DNA of 42,081 nucleotides from UBA1046 sp964624395 (GTDB lineage: Bacteria > Bacillota > Clostridia > Saccharofermentanales > DTU023), in the NCBI GenBank assembly GCA_964624395.1, contig CAZUWY010000007.1, positions 1 through 42,081 on the forward strand. Reading direction: 5' to 3'. This document shows positions 1 to 8,233 of this stretch, piece after piece. The translations under genes and the position numbers were made by a program. The notes beneath the pieces were generated by a model. The model was not told the origin of the DNA, searched no databases, and saw only the letters and a program-made list of their open reading frames with translations. How positions within the stretch are numbered: the first letter of the stretch is position 1; every line of letters begins with the position of its first letter.

Positions 1-136
1 TGAAAATTGAAGTATCTAAGCTCCTCTCGCATCTTGCGTAGCCTATGTTAAGCTCTGCTGCCGGCAAAGCGATATAAATTGGCCGGATAAGGCTCTCTTT
101 ATCCTGCGGGCAGACCGGACAAGACGGCATTTGCCC

Positions 137-165
137 TTGATCACACGGGTAAATGCTGTTATAAT
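137..165 (+). promoter_or_regulatory. Promoter of the rimP-nusA-infB operon
   Basis: TTGATC at 137-142 and a perfect TATAAT at 160-165 are separated by 17 bp. The -10 is preceded by TGT, making an extended -10 element. This is a strong housekeeping sigma-A-type promoter by sequence. It lies about 60 bp upstream of the rimP start and is followed by a hairpin leader. Confidence 0.75.
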
Positions 166-185
166 TACTATGTTGTATTGTTCTG

Positions 186-209
186 TTGAGAGCGGGTCCC
201 CGCTCTCAA
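186..209 (+). promoter_or_regulatory. Leader hairpin upstream of rimP
   Basis: Positions 186-196 and 199-209 form a perfect 11-bp inverted repeat with a GC-rich core (GAGCGGG) and a 2-nt centre. It ends 6 nt before the rimP Shine-Dalgarno site (216-223). There is no proper U tract, so it looks more like a leader structure than a terminator. Hairpins at this position are, from memory, common before rimP in Firmicutes. A regulatory role is inferred. Confidence 0.55.
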
Positions 210-227
210 TTTATGTCAGGAGGCATT

Positions 228-695
228 ATGTCCACAAGAACAGCCGAGGAAGAAAGAATCTTCGAGCGTTTGGCGCCCGAAGCCGGATCGCTGGATCTGG
301 AGCTGATTGATGTCAAATTCATTCAGGAGCATAAAAAATTATTCCTTCGGCTGTATGTAGACCGCAAAGGCGGTGTGACCATTGACGAATGTGTGCGCAT
401 GAGCGAAATAGCCGATCCGATCATTGATGGGGAGCTGGGGATTAAAAAACATGATTATTTCGAAGTGTCCTCTCCCGGTCTGGATCGCCCTCTGACAGAG
501 ATTGCCGATTTTATCCGCTATGCCGGCAGCGAGGTTAAAGTCAAATTAAGGGAAGCTGTGGCAGGCAGTTATGTGCTTGCTGGCAAACTTTTAACAGGTG
601 ATCTAAAAAAGATCGAGCTCGAGCATGAAGGCGAGATCATTGAACTTTCGCAGGACATTATTAAAGAGATAAAAAGAGATGTGGTATTTAAATAA
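228..695 (+). CDS. rimP: Ribosome maturation factor RimP
   Basis: A 155-residue protein with the RimP pattern. The N-terminal domain holds the LELIDVKF strand and the RLYVDRKGGVTIDEC segment, with the SSPGLDRPL signature near residue 80. A C-terminal SH3-like domain ends in EIKRDVVFK. RimP binds the 30S subunit and assists its late assembly. The ATG at 228 is chosen because TCAGGAGG sits 4 nt upstream; an in-frame TTG at 186 would place the start inside the leader hairpin. It is the first gene of the operon with nusA and infB, the standard bacterial order. Confidence 0.95.
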   Translation: MSTRTAEEERIFERLAPEAGSLDLELIDVKFIQEHKKLFLRLYVDRKGGVTIDECVRMSEIADPIIDGELGIKKHDYFEVSSPGLDRPLTEIADFIRYAGSEVKVKLREAVAGSYVLAGKLLTGDLKKIELEHEGEIIELSQDIIKEIKRDVVFK

Positions 696-731
696 TGAAG
701 ATGGCTGCTGCAGGCGGCTAAAGGAGCTAGC

Positions 732-2000
732 ATGAATCCAGAATTGATTGAAGCACTAAAACAGCTGGAGAAGGAAAGAGGACTTGATCTTGAGATCATC
801 TTTCATTCTATTGAAGAGGCTTTGGTGTCAGCTTATAAAAGAGAGTTTGACATCAGATCGGGAGACCGCAGAGAAGATGTGGAAGAAGACGATACTGATG
901 AGATAACTGCAAATATTGATCGTGAAACCGGCGAAATGCGGGTTTACCAGACTATGACCATTGTCAGCGAGGTCACCGATCCCCATAGCCAGCTTTCTTT
1001 GGTCGATGCCAAAGCCTTGTCTGATGAACTGGAACTAGGTGATCAACTGGTGCGTGAGGTTGATCCGGCGGATTTCGGCCGTCTGGCTGCCCAGACCGCT
1101 AAAAGTGTTATCAACCAGCGCCTGGCCCAGGCGGAGAAGGAAAGAATCCACAATGAATTCTCCGGCAGAGTCGGTGAGATTTCCGCCGGTGTAGTGCAAA
1201 GAAAAGATCGGCGCGAGGTCACAGTGGATATCGGCAGGGCAGAGGCAGTGCTGCCAAATAATGAGCAGTCCCGTCTTGACGGCTATAACTTCAATCAGAG
1301 AATGAAGTTTTATATTATGAAGGTGGATGAGCGAAGAAACAGACCGGTTATCGTTATCTCCCGCAGCCATCCGAATCTGGTCAGAAGACTGTTTGAACAG
1401 GAGATTCCGGAAATATCCACCGGTGTGGTGGAGATTGTCAACATTTCCCGCGAAGCCGGCTCGCGCACCAAGGTGTCAGTTGCCAGCTCTGATCCCAATG
1501 TTGATTCGGTTGGCGCCTGTGTAGGGCAAAGAGGACTTAGAGTCCAGGCGATCATTGACGAATTGAACGGCGAGAAAATTGATATTATTGAATGGGATCC
1601 AGATCCCGTTGTCTATATCAGCAATGCTTTGAGTCCGGCCAAAGTGATCAGGGTGGAAATTCATGAAGATGATCAGTCCGCCATTGTGGTTGTACCTGAT
1701 CATCAGCTTTCACTGGCCATCGGCCGGGAGGGGCAAAATGCCAGACTTGCGGCCAGACTGACCGGCTGGAAGATAGACATTAAGAGCGAAGGCCAGTATC
1801 GCGAGATGATAGAAAGTGAGATCCTGAGTCGCTTTGACCAGGCTCTGGCTGACGATGATGACCAGGCTCTGGCTGACGATGATGACCAGGATTTTGACGA
1901 GGAAGATCTGGATTTTACTGACGAAGAAGATCTTTCTGCTGCTGAAGAAGAGCTAAGTCTTGCTGACGGGGAAGATTTTGAGGTTTCAGACTCTGATTAA
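732..2000 (+). CDS. nusA: Transcription termination/antitermination factor NusA
   Basis: A 422-residue NusA. The RNA-polymerase-binding N-terminal domain (about 1-130) is followed by an S1 domain (about 140-205) and two KH domains, with GxxG-type loops visible as GQRG and IGREGQN. The start ATG has AAGGAG 5 nt upstream. NusA modulates pausing, termination and antitermination, and feeds back on this operon in well-studied bacteria. The last 45-50 residues are an Asp/Glu-rich tail containing an exact 24-bp tandem duplication (1836-1883). A short acidic insert (around residues 38-52) is also present in the N-terminal domain. Confidence 0.96.
   Translation: MNPELIEALKQLEKERGLDLEIIFHSIEEALVSAYKREFDIRSGDRREDVEEDDTDEITANIDRETGEMRVYQTMTIVSEVTDPHSQLSLVDAKALSDELELGDQLVREVDPADFGRLAAQTAKSVINQRLAQAEKERIHNEFSGRVGEISAGVVQRKDRREVTVDIGRAEAVLPNNEQSRLDGYNFNQRMKFYIMKVDERRNRPVIVISRSHPNLVRRLFEQEIPEISTGVVEIVNISREAGSRTKVSVASSDPNVDSVGACVGQRGLRVQAIIDELNGEKIDIIEWDPDPVVYISNALSPAKVIRVEIHEDDQSAIVVVPDHQLSLAIGREGQNARLAARLTGWKIDIKSEGQYREMIESEILSRFDQALADDDDQALADDDDQDFDEEDLDFTDEEDLSAAEEELSLADGEDFEVSDSD
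1836..1890 (+). repeat. 24-bp exact tandem repeat in nusA
   Basis: Two identical 24-bp units, 1836-1859 and 1860-1883, are followed by the first 7 bases of a third unit. Each encodes DQALADDD in frame. The repeat lies in the acidic C-terminal tail, outside the S1 and KH domains, so copy-number change would leave the reading frame and core domains intact. Confidence 0.9.
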
Positions 2001-2274
2001 TAGGTCTAGTGAGTTAGAAGCAGATCCCAGAGAGCCGGTGAGAATGTGCCTGGCCTGCCGCAGGCGAACTGGCAAAAAGAATTTGCTCCGCCTGGTAAAG
2101 TCTCCTGCCGGCAGACTGATCTTCGATCAGGAAGGCAAGGAGCAAGCCAGAGGATACTATCTTTGCCGAAATGAGGAATGCTTAAGCAAATTTACCGGCA
2201 ACAGAAAGGAACGTCTGAAACTGGAAGAGGGAATTTTCGAGCAATTGGTATCTTATTTGCTTGCAGATAAATAG
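1960..2274 (+). CDS. rnpM: YlxR/RnpM family RNA-binding protein
   Basis: A small basic protein (up to 104 residues) with the YlxR (DUF448) signature: the RMCLACRRR segment, then a K-rich strand-helix and the ARGYYLC segment with paired cysteines. In Bacillus subtilis the family member modulates RNase P and is nucleoid-associated. It overlaps the end of nusA. The start is uncertain: TTG at 1960 is the longest form, TTG at 1978 has a GGGGAAG just upstream, and the conserved domain begins only near 2032. Position between nusA and the L7Ae-like gene is the usual Firmicute context. Confidence 0.88.
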   Translation: MLTGKILRFQTLINRSSELEADPREPVRMCLACRRRTGKKNLLRLVKSPAGRLIFDQEGKEQARGYYLCRNEECLSKFTGNRKERLKLEEGIFEQLVSYLLADK

Positions 2275-2290
2275 TGATTTAGGCATCATA

Positions 2291-2623
2291 ATGAGAAGAG
2301 AAACGAAAATTGAGGAAATTAAAAATATCTTGGGTCTGGCAAAAAAAGCCAATCTTCTGGCTTTAGGTCAAGACAAAACCATCAAAGCAGCCTTAGATCG
2401 GAAAGCCTCAATCATAATCTTATCTGCTGATGCTGGTGGAGCTGCTGAGCGAAAGATCAGGGGTAAAGCCGCCACTGCATTAATACCTGTCCTGACTGTG
2501 GCAACCAGATCACAATTGGGTCAGGCGGTAGGCCTCGACTCCTGCAGTGCGATAGCTGTGCTGGATGAAGGTTTTGCCCGTTTAATTATTAATAAAGACG
2601 ATAGCGATCAATTGGAGGATTAA
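2291..2623 (+). CDS. L7Ae/YlxQ-family ribosomal-like protein
   Basis: A 110-residue protein resembling the YlxQ (RplGA) branch of the L7Ae/L30e/S12e/Gadd45 family. It shows NILGLAKKANLLALGQD, then an IIILSADAGG strand and an AIAVLDEGFA C-terminal strand. Bacterial members bind kink-turn RNAs and can associate with ribosomes. The ATG at 2291 is preferred because it lies 16 nt past the rnpM stop and matches the family's N-terminus; a TTG at 2261 would overlap rnpM and add ten non-family residues. It sits between rnpM and infB as in Bacillus. Confidence 0.88.
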   Translation: MRRETKIEEIKNILGLAKKANLLALGQDKTIKAALDRKASIIILSADAGGAAERKIRGKAATALIPVLTVATRSQLGQAVGLDSCSAIAVLDEGFARLIINKDDSDQLED

Positions 2624-2631
2624 GTCTATAT

Positions 2632-5532
2632 ATGTCAAAAAGAAAAGAAGCAGATTCAGGCCTTAGAGCAGGTTTCATATCTGAAGACGAAGCTTTGCGC
2701 CAGCTGAAAAGTGAAGCAGATCCGTTCGAGGATGAACAAGGTATTCCTGAGGAAATTCAGGAGCCTTTATTGCCTGTGCCCGAAACAGTTAAGAAGAAAA
2801 CCGATCCTCAAGATGAAGGCCCCACCATAGAGATGAAAGGCATCTCCGGCAAGAGCATTACCTCAGTGATCAAAGTCGTTAAAAAAGCCTCCAAACCGGC
2901 CAAAAAAGAAAAGCAGGAGGAGGTCGAGCCGGCTGCTGATGAAAAGGCTAAAGTAGCAGCAGCTGGCAAAGAAATCCCGGCTAAAGATAAGGCAGATAAG
3001 AAAAAAGCCGTTAAGGATACGGCAGATATCGCCCAAACTGAAGTTGCGTTAAAAGATAAGGGCAAGACTTTCAGGCAGGATATCGCGGTCAAAGGCAAAG
3101 GCAAGGAGGCCGAGCAGGAGGTCTTAAAGCAGGTCAAGTCTGAAGAAGACAAGGCCGAAAAAGCTGCTAAAGCTCCTAAAACTGCTGCCGCTGCCAAGAG
3201 CGAAGATAAAAGGGCAAGGGCAGAGGTCAAAGAAAAAGCAGTTAAAAAACCTGCAGCCAGCACGCTTGAGCCGGAGAAGAAAGATGAAGTTAGAAGAGAT
3301 CTGGGGGCCCAGCCCACCAAGGTTGCAGCTGCACCCTTCAGACCTCAAAGCGGCAGCTATGTCGGCAGCGGTGCCGACGCCCCTGCCGTCAGTAGAAGAG
3401 ATAGTGTCCAGCGGCAAAGAGGGGAGAGAAAACCCAGAGAAGATAAGGCGCAGACAGCTGCCAGACCGGCTAGAACTTCGCCGGGCAGAGGCCGCAGCTT
3501 TGACCGTCCCGCCGGCACTTATACGGATAAGGACAGGGAAGAGGCACCCCGCCAGACCCGTTCACCCAGGCAGCCTGTCAAACAGCAGCCTGCGGTTGTT
3601 GAAGATGGGAAATCTGCTACCCGCAGCCAGTATGTGCAGCGCAGCCAGCAGAAGTCCCGTCATGATCATCACCGCCGCGATCAGGTCCAAAGGGATAGGG
3701 AGGAAGTTTTTGCCACCCGCATGAGAAAGCGCGGGGCGCAAAAGCAGCCCTCGACTGCTGAACAAAAGCAGGCGCAGATACTGACCAATGTTAAACTGCC
3801 CGACAGCCTAACGGTTAAAGAATTGGCCGAGGCGCTGAAAAAGACGACTGCGGATATTATTATGAAGCTGATGGGCTACGGTGTGATGGCCACAGTTAAT
3901 CAGGAGATAGATTTTGATACCGCAGAAATAATTGCCAACGAGTTTCAGATTAAAGCAGAAAAACTGATCGAGGTCTCTGCTGAAGAGATTCTCTTTGATG
4001 ATTCTTTAGACAAAGAGGAGGATCTCCTTCCCCGTCCGCCGGTTGTTGTTGTCATGGGGCATGTTGACCATGGTAAAACCTCAATCCTGGACTATATCCG
4101 GGAAGCATCAGTGGCCAGTGGTGAAGCTGGCGGGATCACGCAGAAGATCGGCGCCTATACGGTTGTTGTTGAAGGTCAGCAGATCACATTTATCGATACG
4201 CCCGGACATGAGGCTTTTACCACCATGCGAGCTCGCGGAGCGCAGGTCACAGACCTGGCTGTGCTGGTTGTCGCTGCTGATGACGGGGTTATGCCGCAGA
4301 CTGTTGAGGCCATCCATCATGCCCGCGCCGCCGGCACTGAAATTTTAGTGGCCATCAACAAAATAGATAAACCCAATATAAATATTGACCGCGTACTGAC
4401 GGAGCTGGCCCAGCATGATCTGATCAGCTCCGAATGGGGCGGTTCCACTACCATAGTGCAGGTTTCAGCCAAGACCGGTGAAAATATGGCCGAGCTTTTG
4501 TCGATGATCTTGCTCACAGCTGAAATGCTGGAGCTCAAAGCCAATCCCAACAGGCAGGCTAAAGGCACTGTGATCGAGGCCAAGCTGGACAGGGCCCGCG
4601 GCGTGGTGGCCACTTTGCTGGTGCAAAGGGGTACGCTGAGTGTTGGCGATACAATTGTGGTCGGCTCTCAGATTGGCCATGTCCGTGCCATGCACAATGA
4701 CAAGGGCAAGGTGATCAAATCTGCCGGTCCGTCAACTCCTGTTGAAGTGATGGGGCTCTCTGAGGTTCCCGAAGGCGGAGATGTCTTCTATGAGGTAGAC
4801 AATGACCGCACTGCCCGCGCTCTGGTGGATAGAAGAAGAGAGCAGGAGCGAGAGATTTCGCTGAGAACTTCTTCGAGAATGTCTTTGGAAAATCTTTATG
4901 CTCAGATGGGTACGGGTGAGGTCAAGGATTTGAACATTATTGTCAAAGCTGATCTCAAAGGCTCGGTTGAAGCATTGACTTCCTCATTGGAAAAACTTTC
5001 CAACGAGGAAATCCAAGTCAAAGTTATCCATGGTGCTGTCGGTGCCATTACGGAAACAGATATCCGCCTGGCTGAGGTGTCTGATGCAATAGTGATAGGC
5101 TTTAGTGTCAGGCCAGCTGCCAATGTTCCCGATCTGGCGGAAGAGGCGGGCGTGGATATTCGCCTTTACCGTGTCATCTACCATGCGATCGAGGATATTG
5201 AAAAGGCGATGAAGGGCATGCTTGATCCGGAGTTCAAGGAGGTTGTCCTTGGACATGCCGATGTGCGTGATGTCTTTAAGATCAGTGGCGTGGGCTCGAT
5301 TGCCGGTTGCTATGTAACTGACGGCAAGATTTTGAGAAACAGTGAAATCCGGGTTGTCAGAGACGGAATTGTCATCCACGAGGGCAGCCTTGATTCGCTG
5401 CGCCGCTTTAAGGATGATGTCAGAGAAGTTGCCAGTGGCTTTGAATGCGGCATCGGTATTTATCGCTTTAACGATATCAAGGTGGGCGACCAGCTGGAGA
5501 GCTTTGAAATACAAGAAATCAAAAGGAACTAA
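2632..5532 (+). CDS. infB: Translation initiation factor IF-2
   Basis: A 966-residue IF-2. About 390 N-terminal residues are low-complexity, Lys/Ala/Glu-rich and then Arg/Gln-rich. An IF2_N subdomain (about 390-440) follows, then the GTPase domain with G1 GHVDHGKT at 476-483, G3 DTPGHEAF and G4 NKID. The beta-barrel and C1/C2 domains that recognise fMet-tRNA complete the protein. IF-2 recruits initiator tRNA to the 30S subunit and drives subunit joining. TTGGAGGA 12 nt upstream serves the ATG. The N-terminal extension is longer than in many Firmicutes and generates spurious overlapping reading frames. Confidence 0.97.
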   Translation: MSKRKEADSGLRAGFISEDEALRQLKSEADPFEDEQGIPEEIQEPLLPVPETVKKKTDPQDEGPTIEMKGISGKSITSVIKVVKKASKPAKKEKQEEVEPAADEKAKVAAAGKEIPAKDKADKKKAVKDTADIAQTEVALKDKGKTFRQDIAVKGKGKEAEQEVLKQVKSEEDKAEKAAKAPKTAAAAKSEDKRARAEVKEKAVKKPAASTLEPEKKDEVRRDLGAQPTKVAAAPFRPQSGSYVGSGADAPAVSRRDSVQRQRGERKPREDKAQTAARPARTSPGRGRSFDRPAGTYTDKDREEAPRQTRSPRQPVKQQPAVVEDGKSATRSQYVQRSQQKSRHDHHRRDQVQRDREEVFATRMRKRGAQKQPSTAEQKQAQILTNVKLPDSLTVKELAEALKKTTADIIMKLMGYGVMATVNQEIDFDTAEIIANEFQIKAEKLIEVSAEEILFDDSLDKEEDLLPRPPVVVVMGHVDHGKTSILDYIREASVASGEAGGITQKIGAYTVVVEGQQITFIDTPGHEAFTTMRARGAQVTDLAVLVVAADDGVMPQTVEAIHHARAAGTEILVAINKIDKPNINIDRVLTELAQHDLISSEWGGSTTIVQVSAKTGENMAELLSMILLTAEMLELKANPNRQAKGTVIEAKLDRARGVVATLLVQRGTLSVGDTIVVGSQIGHVRAMHNDKGKVIKSAGPSTPVEVMGLSEVPEGGDVFYEVDNDRTARALVDRRREQEREISLRTSSRMSLENLYAQMGTGEVKDLNIIVKADLKGSVEALTSSLEKLSNEEIQVKVIHGAVGAITETDIRLAEVSDAIVIGFSVRPAANVPDLAEEAGVDIRLYRVIYHAIEDIEKAMKGMLDPEFKEVVLGHADVRDVFKISGVGSIAGCYVTDGKILRNSEIRVVRDGIVIHEGSLDSLRRFKDDVREVASGFECGIGIYRFNDIKVGDQLESFEIQEIKRN

Positions 5533-5622
5533 AGATAGTACTTGTTAATAAAAATATTTGGTGCAGATTATTATCTGAAGAAGATATTAAATAGATATTG
5601 ATGAAATTACAGGAGATATTTT

Positions 5623-6081
5623 ATGGCAGAAAGAAATGTTCGTGTTGCCGGTGAAATCAAGAAAATTTTGTCTGAACTGATACGCGATCTCAAAGACCCC
5701 CGCGTACCAGACATGCTTTCTATCACAGATGTTGAAGTTACCAGAGATCTTGCTCATGCCAATGTCTATTACAGCATTTACGGCAGTGAGGAAGAAAAGG
5801 CAAACGGTAAAGCTGCTTTAGAGGGATCGCTTGGTTTTTTGCGCAGAGAACTCGGTGGCAAAATGCGGCTGAGGAAAGTGCCGGAACTGCATTTGAAAGC
5901 AGATGATTCTATCGAGCGTGGCTTTGCCATGGATGCGTTAATTGATAAAGTCATCGCCGAGGATGAAAAGAACCGTGCCGGGCAAGCTGAGGATCTGGAT
6001 ATTTTTGATCAGGATCTTTGCGCTGAAGATTTTGACGCAGCCGACGGTTTTACTGACCTTGATTCTTGCGATGACGAATGA
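5623..6081 (+). CDS. rbfA: Ribosome-binding factor RbfA
   Basis: A 152-residue RbfA. It has the KH-type fold signature ELIRDLKDPRVPDMLSIT, followed by VEVTRDLAHANVYYSIYG and the LRRELGGKMRLRKVPEL segment. RbfA assists 16S rRNA 5'-end processing and 30S maturation in the cold. The last 35 residues form an acidic tail (DLDIFDQDL and similar) beyond the usual end, echoing the acidic tails of NusA and Lgt in this genome. ACAGGAGA precedes the ATG. A 90-nt AT-rich spacer separates it from infB, with no convincing promoter. Confidence 0.94.
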   Translation: MAERNVRVAGEIKKILSELIRDLKDPRVPDMLSITDVEVTRDLAHANVYYSIYGSEEEKANGKAALEGSLGFLRRELGGKMRLRKVPELHLKADDSIERGFAMDALIDKVIAEDEKNRAGQAEDLDIFDQDLCAEDFDAADGFTDLDSCDDE

Positions 6082-6116
6082 ATTGTTCAAAGATTTCTTA
6101 AGTCAGGAAGGCTAAG

Positions 6117-7169
6117 ATGCAAGCTCGCCTAAAAGCTATTGCCAACAAGATACTGTCTCTGCGGGGTGAAGACAAAACTGTCTTTATTTTTCCTCATATT
6201 GGGGTAGATGGTGACGCACTGGGGTCGGGTCTAAGTCTGGCGGTTGCCTTTAAAGCTTTGAATATTCGGGTGCAGCTGCTGCTTGATGAAGAGCCGATGG
6301 CCAGACTGGCCTTTCTCCCTCGCCTGGAGCTGGCAGTAAAATATTCGCCTGAGGATCTGCCCTTGTATGACGGTCAGATCTCAGTCGCTATTGCCGTGGA
6401 TTGTCATCAATCCAGCCGCATGGGGATGAGAGCTGAACTCTTTGATCAGGCCGAGGTCAAAATTATAATTGACCATCATATTGTCGAAGGAGATCATGGC
6501 AGCCTTTCTTTGATCAAGACCCAGGCCTCGTCCAGCTCTGAACTTTGCTTTGACCTGATCGAAATGCTGGAAGATTTGACAGGTGAAAAGCTTTTCAATC
6601 AGGATATTGCCAATTACCTGGCGGTCGGAATTATTACAGATACCGGCCGCTTCAGCTTTCCTAGTACAACAGCCCGCTGTTTTGAACAGATGGGCTATTT
6701 AATGCAGTTTCAGCCGGATTTAAATCAGATAAACAATGAACTTTATGAACGCTTCACTTTGGCTCAGGCACTGATCAAAGGTGAGGTTTTAAGCAGGGCC
6801 AGGTACAGCCAGGACGGCAGGATTATTGCCTCTTCTGTTTCACGCGAGCTCTTGCACAAGACAGGGGCTGATGATTCCGATCTGGAGACTCTTCCTTCAG
6901 AGCTGCGCATGATCGACGGGGTTGATGTCGCCTTTCTTTTACGTGAAACAGGAAATCCAGGTGAAGTCAGGATCAATATCCGCTCAAATAGCTGCTTTGA
7001 CGCCGCAGCTTATGCGATGAAATTTGCGGGCGGCGGACATCTGCGGGCGGCGGGAATGACTTTGTATAATTTCAGCCTTGGCCAGGCTGAAGAAATGGTT
7101 TTGGCTGAAGCAGAAGAATTACTCAATTCCTGCCAGTTTGGAACGGCTGATGGTAAAGACGGCATTTGA
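6117..7169 (+). CDS. nrnA: DHH-family bifunctional oligoribonuclease/pAp phosphatase NrnA
   Basis: A 350-residue DHH/DHHA1 phosphoesterase. H27 and the DGDALGS motif (D31, D33) form the first metal site. A VDCHQSSR motif and the IDHH motif give the family name, and the C-terminal GGGHLRAAG is the DHHA1 substrate-binding signature. NrnA degrades nanoRNAs and dephosphorylates 3'-phosphoadenosine 5'-phosphate. The usual Pro before the first DGD is Val here. The start has CAGGAAGG upstream. Location between rbfA and truB is standard for Firmicutes, where it links RNA turnover to the translation operon. Confidence 0.93.
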   Translation: MQARLKAIANKILSLRGEDKTVFIFPHIGVDGDALGSGLSLAVAFKALNIRVQLLLDEEPMARLAFLPRLELAVKYSPEDLPLYDGQISVAIAVDCHQSSRMGMRAELFDQAEVKIIIDHHIVEGDHGSLSLIKTQASSSSELCFDLIEMLEDLTGEKLFNQDIANYLAVGIITDTGRFSFPSTTARCFEQMGYLMQFQPDLNQINNELYERFTLAQALIKGEVLSRARYSQDGRIIASSVSRELLHKTGADDSDLETLPSELRMIDGVDVAFLLRETGNPGEVRINIRSNSCFDAAAYAMKFAGGGHLRAAGMTLYNFSLGQAEEMVLAEAEELLNSCQFGTADGKDGI

Positions 7170-8208
7170 CAGTGGTATCTTGCTTGTAAACAAGCCCAAA
7201 GATTTGTCCTCCTTTGCTGTTGTCAAATGGGCAAGAAAACTACTGGGGCTAAAAAAAGTCGGTCATCTGGGCACATTGGACCCTTTTGCCACTGGTGTCT
7301 TACCCCTGGTTTTTGGCAGGGCCACCAGACTGTCCAGATATCTTTTAGAAGAGGATAAGAAATACCAGCTCAAGCTGGTTTTGGGAACTGCTACAGATAC
7401 GATGGACAGTGAGGGGCAGATCACTGTGTCAGCGCCACTGACGAAAGAGCAGATTGATCTGCTGCTGGCAGAGGACCAAAAGCTAATCCGCACTGCAGTG
7501 CAGCAGTTAACCGGCGTTCGCCAGCAAAAACCACCCCCCTTTTCAGCTGTAAAAATTAAAGGCAGGCCAATGTATCTTTATGCCAGAGCAGGAGAGATGA
7601 TTGAGGCCAAGGCACGCAAAATAGAGATCTATGAGGCTAAATATCTGGGGGCTGAGCTGGATTATCCGGACCTGGTTCAAGGCTCAAGCAGCCTGGCTCT
7701 CGATATATTTATCCATTGCAGCAAGGGCAGCTATATGAGAGTTCTGGCAGATGAGCTGGGACGCACTTTAGGCAGCTTTGCCTATGCTGCTGAGCTAAAA
7801 CGCCTTCAGGTAGGAGCCTTTGAGCTGGAGCAGACAATTGATCTGGCTGAGGCGGAAAGATTTTTTTTGGCCGACTGTGAAAAAGACAGCCTCAAATGGC
7901 GGGAGCTGCTGCTTGATTTAGGCTTTATTTTAAGCCCAGCCCAGGCGGTTACTGGCTATCTTTCTGTGGAACTTGATTTTGAGCAGGCCCTAAAGATTGC
8001 CGCCGGCCAGGCAATTAACATCAGTGAACTGGCAGGGCCAGTTCAAAAGGGCAAAGACAAGGCAAAAGAAAAAGATCTTTGTCCGGATTATGCTGATCCA
8101 ATCGCTCTTTTTTACCAGGGCAATCTGCTTGCCATGGCGACAGTTTTTGCCGGAGGGCAGCTTAAAGCTCAAACTGTTTTTTATGACCGGGCCGAACTGA
8201 TTAACTGA
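7150..8208 (+). CDS. truB: tRNA pseudouridine(55) synthase TruB
   Basis: A 352-residue TruB. The N-terminus reads SGILLVNKPKDLSS and the catalytic Asp44 lies in GHLGTLDPFATGVL. The later KGSYMRVLADELG motif is also present. TruB makes pseudouridine 55 in the T-loop of tRNAs. The ATG at 7150 matches the family start and overlaps nrnA by 20 nt, implying coupled translation; a longer frame starting at 7078 is rejected. The C-terminal region (about 250-352) is longer than in the minimal enzyme and resembles the extra C-terminal RNA-binding domain of larger TruB proteins. Confidence 0.95.
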   Translation: MVKTAFDSGILLVNKPKDLSSFAVVKWARKLLGLKKVGHLGTLDPFATGVLPLVFGRATRLSRYLLEEDKKYQLKLVLGTATDTMDSEGQITVSAPLTKEQIDLLLAEDQKLIRTAVQQLTGVRQQKPPPFSAVKIKGRPMYLYARAGEMIEAKARKIEIYEAKYLGAELDYPDLVQGSSSLALDIFIHCSKGSYMRVLADELGRTLGSFAYAAELKRLQVGAFELEQTIDLAEAERFFLADCEKDSLKWRELLLDLGFILSPAQAVTGYLSVELDFEQALKIAAGQAINISELAGPVQKGKDKAKEKDLCPDYADPIALFYQGNLLAMATVFAGGQLKAQTVFYDRAELIN

Positions 8209-8233
8209 GGATAAAAGGGGTTAACTGTTTAAA

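Noticed and set aside
1..136. Possible end of an upstream gene: frame 3 is open to a TAG at 39-41.
   Set aside because: Only 12 codons are visible, with no recognisable family; the rest of the stretch has stops in all plus frames and only a weak GGATAA/TTATCC dyad.
3266..3724. A 152-codon plus-strand frame and long minus-strand frames inside the 5' part of infB.
   Set aside because: They arise from the low-complexity Lys/Ala/Glu-coding region of infB and have no ribosome-binding site or family motif.
5533..5622. TTGTTA with GATTAT as a promoter for rbfA.
   Set aside because: Poor -10 at 18 bp in AT-rich DNA; read-through from infB is the simpler explanation.
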